Program-made: the position numbers and the translations under genes
Assembly: GCA_040401595.1 (NCBI GenBank)
Contig: JBBAOE010000002.1
Span: 1-64,000 of the forward strand
Source: RFPW01 sp040401595
Lineage (GTDB): Bacteria > Pseudomonadota > Gammaproteobacteria > Burkholderiales > Burkholderiaceae_E
Direction: 5' to 3'
DNA length: 64,000 nucleotides
The notes under the pieces: generated by a model
Databases searched by the model: none
The model's input: only the letters and a program-made list of their open reading frames with translations
What the model was told of the DNA's origin: nothing
Part shown: positions 41,939 to 49,731 of the stretch, piece after piece
How positions within the stretch are numbered: the stretch's first letter is position 1
Layout of the letters: the number at the start of each line of letters is the position of its first letter

Positions 41939-44737
41939 ATGTCGGATCTGGCGGGCGAATCACTGCTTCTGGTAGATGGTTCTGGATATTTGTATCGTGC
42001 GTTCCACGCGCTGCCCGATCTGCGCAACGCGGGCGGTGAGCCGACGGGCGCGCTCTATGGTGTCGCAGCCATGTTGCGGCGTTTGCGTGCCGATCAGCGG
42101 CTGCATGGCGGTGCCCGCTTTGGGGCCGTCATCTTCGATGCGCCGGGGCGTACCTTTCGCGATGACCTGTACGATCAGTACAAGGCGAATCGGGCTTCCA
42201 TGCCTGAAGAGCTGGCGCGCCAGATCGGGCCCCTCAAGGAACTGGTGTCCGCGCTGGGTTGGCCGGTGTTGGTGGTTGAGGGCGTGGAAGCCGATGACGT
42301 GATCGGTACGATCTCGAGTCAGGCGCGAGCCCTGGGGATGCGCTCGGTGATCGCAACGGGAGACAAGGATCTGGCGCAGTTGGTCGATGATCACTGCGTG
42401 TTGGTGAACACCATGACCCGTGATGGCAGCCCTCCGGAACCGATGGATGCCACCGGCGTCCAGGAGCGGTTCGGGGTTCCGCCCGATCGGATTGTGGATT
42501 GGCTTGCCCTCGTGGGGGATACCGTCGATAACGTGCCGGGCGTGCCCAAGGTCGGACCCAAGACGGCGGTCAAGTGGATTGCCGAACATGGGTCGCTTGA
42601 CGGCATCATGGCGGCGGCTGGTCGAATCGCTGGGGTGGTCGGTGAAAATCTGCGCGAGGCCTTGCCATGGCTGCCGACCGCACGGGACCTGGTGACGGTG
42701 CGCTGCGATTGCGATCTTTCGATGCATCTGACCGGCCCCGGGGCGTTGTTGCTGCAGACCGAGGATGACCAGCGCTTGCTGACCTTCTATGAGCGCTGGG
42801 GCTTTCGGACTTGGCAAAAGGAACTCCGTGCGCGCCTCGGTGGAGAGACTCAGGTCGCGGGTGGCGTAACGGGTATTGTTGACCGCTCGGCAACGCCGGA
42901 TGTCGCCAACGAGCCCCCGGGACCACCGCAATCCGTTCAGTACGAGACGGTGTTTAGTGTCGAGCAACTCGATGCCTGGATCGAGCGGATCCAGTCCTGT
43001 CCGCTGGTGGGATTCGATACCGAAACCACGTCGCTCGATCCGATGGCGGCACAGTTGGTGGGACTGTCGCTCGCGGTCGCGCCGGGGATTGCCTGCTATG
43101 TGCCGGTCGGACACCGCTACACAACGATGCCCGATCAGTTGCCGCTCGCGCTGGTTCTGGAACGATTGCGCCCCTGGCTCGAAGATCCGTTGGCGGCCAA
43201 GGTCGGACAGCACTTGAAATATGACACCCACGTGCTGCAGAACCATGGCATCGGGCTTGCCGGGATTGCCCATGACACCTTGCTCGAGAGCTATGTGTTC
43301 GAGGCGCATCGCCGCCATGATCTGGGCTCACTGGCCGAGCGCTGGCTTGGTCGAGCAACCGTCTCTTATGAGGACGTTGCCGGCAAGGGCGCTTCGCAGA
43401 TTTCCTTTGAACAGGTACCGGTGGAGGTTGCGGCGCACTATGCTGCAGAAGACGCCGACGTCACATTGCATCTGCATCAGCATCTTTGGCCAAAGCTCCA
43501 AGCCGAGCCGAGGCTGGCTGCTTTGTACCAGACGATCGAGTTACCGGTCGCGCGGGTCCTGCAGCGCATGGAACGGCATGGGGTTCTGGTCGACTGCGCC
43601 ATGCTGGAAAAGCAGGGCGATGAGCTCGCAGTCAAGATCCTGCAACTCGAGCGGCACGCCCAGGAACTCGCCGGTCAGCCGTTCAATCTGGGTTCACCCA
43701 AGCAGTTGGGCGAGCTCCTGTTTGATCGGCTGAAGTTACCAGTGGTCAAAAAAACGGCCGGGGGTGCGCCCAGTACCGACGAAGAGGTGCTGGAGAAACT
43801 TGCGCTGGACTTCCCCTTGCCTCGTGCAGTCTTGGACTGGCGCAGTCTGTCCAAGCTCAAGAGCACGTATGTCGACAAATTGCCTCGTATGGTGAATGCG
43901 CGCACGGGTCGGGTTCACACGAGTTATGCCCAGGCGGTTGCGGTGACCGGGAGACTGGCCTCCTCCGAGCCCAATCTGCAGAACATTCCGATCCGCACAC
44001 CCGAGGGGCGACGAATCCGGGAGGCCTTCATCGCTCCGCCAGGGTGGTCGATCGTTTCCGCTGATTATTCTCAGATCGAACTGCGAATCATGGCGCACCT
44101 CTCGGATGATGAAGCATTGTTGCGCGCCTTCAATGAAGGACAGGATGTGCACCGTGCGACGGCTGCTGAGGTGTTCGGGACCGAACCGACCCACGTAACT
44201 TCCGAACAGCGTCGTTATGCCAAGGTCATCAATTTCGGTCTGATTTATGGCATGACTGCGTTCGGTTTGGCGCAAAATCTGGGTATCGGACGGGATGCTG
44301 CCAAGTCCTGGATTGATCGTTATTTTCAGCGCTATCCGGGAGTCGCGCGTTACATGGAGCAGACCCGCGAGCGGGCCAAGCGGGATGGCTACGTCGAGAC
44401 CGTTTTTGGCCGGCGTCTCTGGTTACCCGAAATCAATTCACCCAACGGTCCGCGACGCGCCGGCGCTGAACGCGCTGCGATCAATGCACCGATGCAGGGT
44501 ACTGCAGCGGATCTCATTAAACTGGCGATGATTTCAGTTCAGGACGTGATCGATCAGGAGGGGCGGCAGTCTCGCCTGATCATGCAGGTGCATGACGAAC
44601 TGGTGCTGGAAGTTCCCCCTGCAGAACTGGACTGGGCTCGGGTCGAGATCCCCGCCAGAATGGCTGCGGTTGCGAGTATGAAAGTACCGCTGCTGGCGGA
44701 GGTGGGCGTTGGGCTGAATTGGGATCAGGCCCATTGA
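41939..44737 (+). CDS. polA: DNA polymerase I
   Basis: 932 residues from ATG 41939; a GTG 19 codons upstream gives a non-family extension. 5'-3' exonuclease domain 1-300 (LLLVDGSGYLYRAFHAL, GVEADDVIGT, ATGDKDLAQLV, GDTVDNVPGVPKVGPKTA). 3'-5' exonuclease about 335-530 with intact acidic residues (VGFDTETTSLDP, KYDTHV, YAAEDADVT), so proofreading should be active. Polymerase domain has SADYSQIELRIMAHLS (motif A), RRYAKVINFGLIYGMTAFGLA (O helix) and MQVHDELVLEVP (motif C). It fills gaps and removes RNA primers. Confidence 0.98.
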   Translation: MSDLAGESLLLVDGSGYLYRAFHALPDLRNAGGEPTGALYGVAAMLRRLRADQRLHGGARFGAVIFDAPGRTFRDDLYDQYKANRASMPEELARQIGPLKELVSALGWPVLVVEGVEADDVIGTISSQARALGMRSVIATGDKDLAQLVDDHCVLVNTMTRDGSPPEPMDATGVQERFGVPPDRIVDWLALVGDTVDNVPGVPKVGPKTAVKWIAEHGSLDGIMAAAGRIAGVVGENLREALPWLPTARDLVTVRCDCDLSMHLTGPGALLLQTEDDQRLLTFYERWGFRTWQKELRARLGGETQVAGGVTGIVDRSATPDVANEPPGPPQSVQYETVFSVEQLDAWIERIQSCPLVGFDTETTSLDPMAAQLVGLSLAVAPGIACYVPVGHRYTTMPDQLPLALVLERLRPWLEDPLAAKVGQHLKYDTHVLQNHGIGLAGIAHDTLLESYVFEAHRRHDLGSLAERWLGRATVSYEDVAGKGASQISFEQVPVEVAAHYAAEDADVTLHLHQHLWPKLQAEPRLAALYQTIELPVARVLQRMERHGVLVDCAMLEKQGDELAVKILQLERHAQELAGQPFNLGSPKQLGELLFDRLKLPVVKKTAGGAPSTDEEVLEKLALDFPLPRAVLDWRSLSKLKSTYVDKLPRMVNARTGRVHTSYAQAVAVTGRLASSEPNLQNIPIRTPEGRRIREAFIAPPGWSIVSADYSQIELRIMAHLSDDEALLRAFNEGQDVHRATAAEVFGTEPTHVTSEQRRYAKVINFGLIYGMTAFGLAQNLGIGRDAAKSWIDRYFQRYPGVARYMEQTRERAKRDGYVETVFGRRLWLPEINSPNGPRRAGAERAAINAPMQGTAADLIKLAMISVQDVIDQEGRQSRLIMQVHDELVLEVPPAELDWARVEIPARMAAVASMKVPLLAEVGVGLNWDQAH

Positions 44738-44779
44738 GGGTCGCTGTGGATCAAACTGACGTTCATAAGGAGCCATGTG

Positions 44780-45673
44780 ATGTTCAAGAATCAGAAAAGC
44801 GAATCGACTTCAGCGGCGCTCGATCGCCGCAGCTTTGTCGGCTCGACGATCGCTGCTGGTTTCGCGGCTGCGGTAGCGCCCACCGGCGCGCTCTGGGCGC
44901 AGGTCGTCAAGACCGACAGTGCGGGATTGACCGCAGGAACCGTCCAGATCAGCCGAGCCGATGGCAGCTTGCTGTCGGCCTATCGGGCCGCGCCCGCTGG
45001 TCGTTCTAATTTGCCGACCATTCTGGTTGCCCACGAAATTTGGGGCGTGCATGAATACATCCAGGATGTCTGCCGGCGATTTGCCCAACTCGGGTATCTG
45101 GCGATCGCGCCCGAACTATTTGCCCGCCAAGGGGATCCGCGGGCTTACGCGACCAATGCCGAAATTATTGCCAATGTCGTGAGTAAGGTGGCCGATCGCG
45201 GGGTCATGGAGGATTTCGATGCATGCGTCGACTGGGCTGCGACTCAGGGTGGAGATCGGCAGAAACTCGGAATCACCGGATTTTGCCGGGGTGGTCGCTA
45301 TGTCTGGCTATATGCGTCCTATGGATCACCCCAGTCGCAGCGTCTCAAGGCTGCGGTGTCCTGGTATGGCCAACTGAGCGATCCGCCGACCCCAATCACG
45401 CCGACCAACCCGCTCGCCGTGGCTCAGCATATCCATGCTCCGGTTCTCGGGCTTTACGGTGCGCTCGACCAGGGTATCCCGCTGGCCACCGTCGAGTCGA
45501 TGAAGTCGCTCCTGAAGTCTGGAAATGAGTTATCGCAGGCCAGCCAGATCGTGGTGTATCCGGACGCTGGACATGCGTTTCATGCGGATTACCGCCCGTC
45601 GTATCAGGCCCAGGCGGCTGAGGACGGATGGCGCCGCGCGCTTGACTGGTTCGCCCGTCACGACGTTCGCTGA
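44780..45673 (+). CDS. Tat-exported dienelactone hydrolase family protein
   Basis: 297 residues from ATG 44780, with AAGGAG 7 bases upstream. Twin-arginine signal DRRSFVGSTIAAGFAAA (Arg16-Arg17), cleavage likely after ALWA at 40. Alpha/beta-hydrolase of the dienelactone type: nucleophile Cys169 in GITGFCRGGRY, Asp230 in YGALDQGIP and His265 in PDAGHAFHADY form the triad; VAHEIWGVHEYI is typical. Dienelactone hydrolase opens chloro-dienelactones in aromatic degradation, but exported members have unknown substrates. It follows polA by 42 bases. Confidence 0.9.
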   Translation: MFKNQKSESTSAALDRRSFVGSTIAAGFAAAVAPTGALWAQVVKTDSAGLTAGTVQISRADGSLLSAYRAAPAGRSNLPTILVAHEIWGVHEYIQDVCRRFAQLGYLAIAPELFARQGDPRAYATNAEIIANVVSKVADRGVMEDFDACVDWAATQGGDRQKLGITGFCRGGRYVWLYASYGSPQSQRLKAAVSWYGQLSDPPTPITPTNPLAVAQHIHAPVLGLYGALDQGIPLATVESMKSLLKSGNELSQASQIVVYPDAGHAFHADYRPSYQAQAAEDGWRRALDWFARHDVR

Positions 45674-45706
45674 GCAGGCCCAGATCTGGAAACGCTCTTC
45701 GGGATT

Positions 45707-46573
45707 GTGACCGCCAGTCTAGCTGGCGGTGCACTTTCCTTGATCGCCGCTGCGCTGTTGACCTTCGGACTTCTGGCCGGACTTCTGCGTTCGCTGGTCA
45801 GTTTGTCTGCGGGGTTACTGCTGGCGACCAGTGCTTTGCACCTGCTGCCGGAGGCGGTTGAGCGAGGTGGCAGCATTCACCAGGTCGGCGCTTGGTTGCT
45901 GTTTGGGTTGCTTGCTTTCTTCGGTCTCGAAAAACTGGCGATACTGCGCCACAGTCATCACCACGAGGGGGATGGGCATCAACACCACCGGGGCCATGAC
46001 CGTGAAGCCGCAGGACCCGGTGGAGCGCTGATCCTGATTGGTGACTCGGTTCACAATTTTACCGACGGCATTCTGATTGCCGCGGCCTTTCTCGCCGATC
46101 AGTCCCTGGGTTGGGTGACCGCCGCGGCGGTCGCGGCGCATGAGATCCCTCAGGAAGTCGGTGATTTCATTGTCTTGCTCAACGCGGGCTACACCCGCAC
46201 GCGCGCCTTTGCGTTCAATCTGTTGTCGAGCCTGGCCTCTGTGCTCGGGGGCGTGCTCGGCTGGGCCGTGCTCGATCGTGCACGAGAGCTGCTGCCGGCG
46301 GCATTGGCCATTGCCGCAGCCGGATTCCTCTACGTGGCTCTGGCCGATATTGTTCCGTCACTGCACCGCGATCATCAGGATCATCAGGATCATCGGGACC
46401 ATGCGCACCCGTCCGATCAACCTGAACACCGGCATGATCGGGGCCATGAGGGCCATCGGGCGGGGGCGTTCTGGCTAGCGTCATCCGTGCGCCAAGCGGC
46501 CTTGCAAGTGTTGCTGATCGGAGTTGGCGTGGCGATCGCCGCCGCATTAGCGACGGTGCTTCATTCGCACTGA
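45707..46573 (+). CDS. ZIP-family metal transporter with two His-rich loops
   Basis: 288 residues from GTG 45707 (CGGGA upstream). About eight helices. The ZIP metal-binding helices are HNFTDGILIAAAF and AAHEIPQEVGDFIVLLNAGY, which carry the transport-site His/Asp/Glu. Two cytoplasmic His-rich loops, HSHHHEGDGHQHHRGHD near residue 84 and a longer DHQDHQDHRDHAH stretch near 222, likely bind zinc or iron. Probable role is divalent-metal uptake or release across the inner membrane; the metal cannot be assigned. It follows the dienelactone hydrolase gene. Confidence 0.88.
   Translation: MTASLAGGALSLIAAALLTFGLLAGLLRSLVSLSAGLLLATSALHLLPEAVERGGSIHQVGAWLLFGLLAFFGLEKLAILRHSHHHEGDGHQHHRGHDREAAGPGGALILIGDSVHNFTDGILIAAAFLADQSLGWVTAAAVAAHEIPQEVGDFIVLLNAGYTRTRAFAFNLLSSLASVLGGVLGWAVLDRARELLPAALAIAAAGFLYVALADIVPSLHRDHQDHQDHRDHAHPSDQPEHRHDRGHEGHRAGAFWLASSVRQAALQVLLIGVGVAIAAALATVLHSH
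46370..46402 (+). repeat. 9-bp tandem repeat coding for the DHQ loop of the ZIP transporter
   Basis: GATCATCAG at 46370 and 46379, GATCATCGG at 46388, then partial GACCAT. Each in-frame unit encodes Asp-His-Gln/Arg, so copy-number change would lengthen the His-rich loop without a frameshift. Confidence 0.8.
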
Positions 46574-46648
46574 GTGATCCCGATTCGACCCGATTCGAAG
46601 CATGATCGGTCCCCGGCCACAGCAACGACGCTTCGGATGCCGGTCGAC

Positions 46649-47518
46649 TCAGGAACCCGTGGCGACCGGCCGCGCCGGGTCGCTGCACCATTCGCTCCAG
46701 GAACCCGCGTAGAGCAGGGACCCATTCAAGCCTGCGTGAGCCATGGCCAGCAGGTTATGACAGGCGGTCACGCCGGATCCGCACTGGTGAATGACCGCAT
46801 CGGCGCGCCGCCCGGCGAGTAGCGACTGGAATTGGTTACGCAATTCATACGCCGAATGAAAACGACCGTCAGCGGCTAAATTGGTCTGCCAGAAGCGATT
46901 GACTGCCCTTGGGATATGGCCGGCGACCGGGTCAAGAGGTTCCTGTGCGCCGGAAAACCGGCTGGGTGCCCGCGCATCAATGACGACCCGGCGATCCCCG
47001 GCCACATCGGCCGCCACGGTATCGACATCGACCCAGGCGACCAGGGGCGTTCGAAGCGTCAGCTGACCCGGCGAAATCGTTGGGCGTTCTGTGGTGAGCG
47101 CGAGCCCCGCCGCTCGCCAGGCTGGGAGACCACCGTCCAGCACGCTGACCCGCTCATGACCCAGCCATTGTGCGAGCCACCAGAGGCGCGCCGCCCAACA
47201 ACCGCCATCCGCATCGTAGGCGATGAGACGCGTATGGCCGGAGAGTCCGAGTGCTTCGAGTCGGGCTCGTAGCTGTTCGCGCTGGGGCAAGGGGTGACGT
47301 CCCCCGCACAGTCCGTTCACATGGTCGGCGAGATCGTCATCGAGGCTGATGTGTACTGCCCCGGGCAAGTGTTCCTGCGCATACGCCAGCGCGCCCGCCT
47401 GCGGGTTCATGAGGTCATGGCGGCAGTCGACCAGAAGGATCGATTCGCCCTGCTCCTGGGCTGACCGCAGTTCGTCAACCGTGATGAGCGGGCTTTGCGG
47501 CGGTATCGGTTCAGACAT
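46649..47518 (-). CDS. Rhodanese-type sulfurtransferase (thiosulfate / 3-mercaptopyruvate)
   Basis: 289 residues from ATG 47518 with GGAG upstream; ATG 47536 and an earlier start are less likely. Two rhodanese domains: an inactive N-terminal one (ILLVDCRHDLMNP, GAVHISLDDDLAD) and a catalytic C-terminal one with the active loop HQCGSGVTACHN. The CGSGVTA loop is the form seen in mercaptopyruvate/thiosulfate sulfurtransferases (SseA-like). It transfers sulfur to cyanide or thiols. It begins 17 bases after the end of the Rieske oxygenase gene and is probably cotranscribed with it. Confidence 0.9.
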   Translation of the reverse strand: MSEPIPPQSPLITVDELRSAQEQGESILLVDCRHDLMNPQAGALAYAQEHLPGAVHISLDDDLADHVNGLCGGRHPLPQREQLRARLEALGLSGHTRLIAYDADGGCWAARLWWLAQWLGHERVSVLDGGLPAWRAAGLALTTERPTISPGQLTLRTPLVAWVDVDTVAADVAGDRRVVIDARAPSRFSGAQEPLDPVAGHIPRAVNRFWQTNLAADGRFHSAYELRNQFQSLLAGRRADAVIHQCGSGVTACHNLLAMAHAGLNGSLLYAGSWSEWCSDPARPVATGS

Positions 47519-47535
47519 ACTTGGCTCCGTGACCA

Positions 47536-48636
47536 TCAGAGCTGCATTTCTCGGCGGTACCACTCATGAAAGTGCTGCATTCCGTCTTCCATCGGGGACT
47601 GGTAGGGGCCCGCATCGTCCTGCCCGCGTGCGAGGAGCGCGCGACGCCCAGCGTCCATGCGCAGGGCAATCTCGTCGTCTTCGATACAGGTTTCGCGATA
47701 GGCGGCCCGTTCGGCTTCGACGAAATCGCGTTCGAACAGGGCGATTTCTTCTGGATAGTAGAACTCGATGATATTCGTGGTCGCCTGCGGGCCTTTGGGG
47801 ATCAAGGTGGAGACCACCAGCACATGCGGGTACCACTCCACCATGACGTTCGGGTAGAGCGTTAGCCAGATCGCGCCATGCTGTGGGGCGATGCCGCCGC
47901 GAAAACGCATCAGTTCCGCATGCCAGCGTTGGTAGACGGCGGTACCCGGGCGTGCAAGTTCTGCATTGACGCCCACGGTTTGCACCGACCAATGACGTCC
48001 AAATTCCCAGCGTAAGTCATCGCAGGTGACGAATCTGCCTAGACCCGGGTGAAACGGACCGACATGGTAGTCCTCGAGGTAGACCTCAATAAAGGTCTTC
48101 CAATTATAAGAACACTCATGAATTTCAACATGATCTAGCTTGTGGCCGTCGAAGTTGAAGTCATCGGCTGCCACCATACCGGCCAGCGATTGGGCGATGT
48201 CGCGCGGTCCTTCGAAGAGCAGTCCACGCCAGTTTTGAAGGTTTTTCGCCCGTTCCAGTTGAACGCAGGGTTGTTCAGCGAAGTGGGGCGCACCCAGCAG
48301 TCGGCCTTGCAGATCGTAGGTCCAACGGTGCAACGGGCAGACGATGCTCTCGGTATTGCCGCGACCGTTGAGCATGATTGCCTGCCGATGGCGGCAGACA
48401 TTGGACAACACGTCGATGCCGGCGGGCCCGTGCACCAGCACCCGGCCCTCACCCTCATGGGGTAGCGCGAAATAGTCTCCACGCTCGGGCACCATGAGTT
48501 CGTGCCCGACATACCGCGGTCCGTTGCGTAACACCCGATCGACCTCCCGCTGAAATAGCGCGTCGTCGAAATAGGCTGAAACCGGAAGTTGCGACTTGAC
48601 CGGCGTCCAGGCTGCACGCAGCCCAAGATCCGACAT
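47536..48636 (-). CDS. Rieske-type aromatic ring-hydroxylating oxygenase, alpha subunit family
   Basis: 366 residues from ATG 48636 (GAGGG upstream). N-terminal Rieske [2Fe-2S] centre has Cys81, His83 (NVCRHRQAIM) and Cys100, His103 (VCPLHRWTYDL). The catalytic domain has TFIEVYLEDYHVGPFHPGL with iron ligands His191 and His196 and the bridging Asp/Glu. Ring-hydroxylating oxygenases need a reductase and sometimes a beta subunit; neither is encoded here. Choline/carnitine monooxygenase-like proteins have the same layout, so the substrate is open. Partner gene is the sulfurtransferase downstream. Confidence 0.87.
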   Translation of the reverse strand: MSDLGLRAAWTPVKSQLPVSAYFDDALFQREVDRVLRNGPRYVGHELMVPERGDYFALPHEGEGRVLVHGPAGIDVLSNVCRHRQAIMLNGRGNTESIVCPLHRWTYDLQGRLLGAPHFAEQPCVQLERAKNLQNWRGLLFEGPRDIAQSLAGMVAADDFNFDGHKLDHVEIHECSYNWKTFIEVYLEDYHVGPFHPGLGRFVTCDDLRWEFGRHWSVQTVGVNAELARPGTAVYQRWHAELMRFRGGIAPQHGAIWLTLYPNVMVEWYPHVLVVSTLIPKGPQATTNIIEFYYPEEIALFERDFVEAERAAYRETCIEDDEIALRMDAGRRALLARGQDDAGPYQSPMEDGMQHFHEWYRREMQL

Positions 48637-48718
48637 GATCAACCCTCTCTAATGAAACCTTCATGACAGACTGCGGAGTCTACCCTCACCGGTTTCAAGG
48701 TCAAGGTCTTCGGAATTG

Positions 48719-48724
48719 TAAAAT
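48719..48724 (+). promoter_or_regulatory. Candidate -10 box immediately upstream of ispA
   Basis: TAAAAT ends 7 bases before the ispA ATG, predicting a transcript that begins at or one base before the start codon. No clear -35 (TTTCAA at 48693 is 20 bases away) and no Shine-Dalgarno. Confidence 0.4.
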
Positions 48725-48731
48725 CAACAAC

Positions 48732-49697
48732 ATGGATCCAATCATCAACAACTCGCAGGCAGCGCCCGTCCGGTCGACGAGTGCCCAATCCACGTCCGAC
48801 TTTGCCGATTGGACGACACAACGACTGCTGTCGGTTGAGCGGATGCTCGAACAGCTGCTGAACGGTTGCGGCGCGCAACCGCCGCAGTTGCTCGAAGCAA
48901 TGCGCTACGCCGTGCTCGATGGTGGCAAACGTATTCGGCCGCTGCTGGTCTATGCGACTGGCGAATTATCCCAGGCGTCGGCGGCATCTCTGGATCTGGC
49001 TGCTGGTGCGGTCGAACTCATCCACGCCTATTCGCTTGTGCATGACGATTTGCCGTGTATGGATAACGACATCCTGCGTCGGGGTAAACCCACGGTCCAT
49101 GTTGCCTATGGTGAGGCGACTGCCATGTTGGTTGGCGATGGATTGCAGGCGCTGGCATTTTCAGCGCTGGCGCAATCGTCCGATCAGGGCGTCGGTGCCC
49201 AGGCAGTTGTCGCGATGGTTGCCGAACTCGCGGCTGCGGCTGGAGGCGGCGGGATGGTCGGGGGGCAGGCGCTGGATCTCGCTGCCGTTGGGCAGCAGCT
49301 TGATCGTGCTGGCCTGGAGGCGATGCACCGGGCCAAAACGGGAGCCATGTTGCGCGCTTCCGTCCGATTGGGCTGGCTGGCCGGCTCGCGGTCCGTCGGA
49401 TCAGAGGGGGGTCGCATCCCGCAGGAACTCGACCACTACGCGAACCTCGTCGGCCTCGCGTTTCAGGTCATTGATGATGTGCTTGATGTTGAATCCGATA
49501 CCAATACGCTGGGCAAGACAGCCGGTAAGGATTCGGAGCACAATAAACCGACGTTTGTTTCCTTGCTCGGCCTCGACGCTTCCAAGCAGCTAGCGATCGC
49601 CTTGCGCGACGAGGCTGTTGATGCACTTTTGCCCTGGGGCGACCGTTCTCGTCGATTGATTGATCTAGCTGACCGTATCATCTCGCGTCGGACCTGA
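48732..49697 (+). CDS. ispA: Farnesyl diphosphate synthase (polyprenyl synthetase)
   Basis: 321 residues from ATG 48732; a frame extending 23 codons upstream has no family support. First Asp-rich motif HDDLPCMDND (Asp105, Asp106, Asp111), preceded by GGKRIRPLLVYA, and second motif FQVIDDVLDVESDT (Asp248, 249, 252). GKTAGKDSEHNKPTFVSLLG is typical of the short-chain IspA group. It condenses IPP with DMAPP/GPP to farnesyl diphosphate, the substrate for undecaprenyl and ubiquinone side chains. dxs follows 34 bases on. xseB, usually just before ispA, is missing. Confidence 0.95.
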   Translation: MDPIINNSQAAPVRSTSAQSTSDFADWTTQRLLSVERMLEQLLNGCGAQPPQLLEAMRYAVLDGGKRIRPLLVYATGELSQASAASLDLAAGAVELIHAYSLVHDDLPCMDNDILRRGKPTVHVAYGEATAMLVGDGLQALAFSALAQSSDQGVGAQAVVAMVAELAAAAGGGGMVGGQALDLAAVGQQLDRAGLEAMHRAKTGAMLRASVRLGWLAGSRSVGSEGGRIPQELDHYANLVGLAFQVIDDVLDVESDTNTLGKTAGKDSEHNKPTFVSLLGLDASKQLAIALRDEAVDALLPWGDRSRRLIDLADRIISRRT

Positions 49698-49731
49698 ACA
49701 AAGTTGTCCGCGCACCGAACCGATTCTGCCG

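Noticed and set aside
41960..43318. 452-codon minus-strand frame inside polA
   Set aside because: Antisense shadow of DNA polymerase I.
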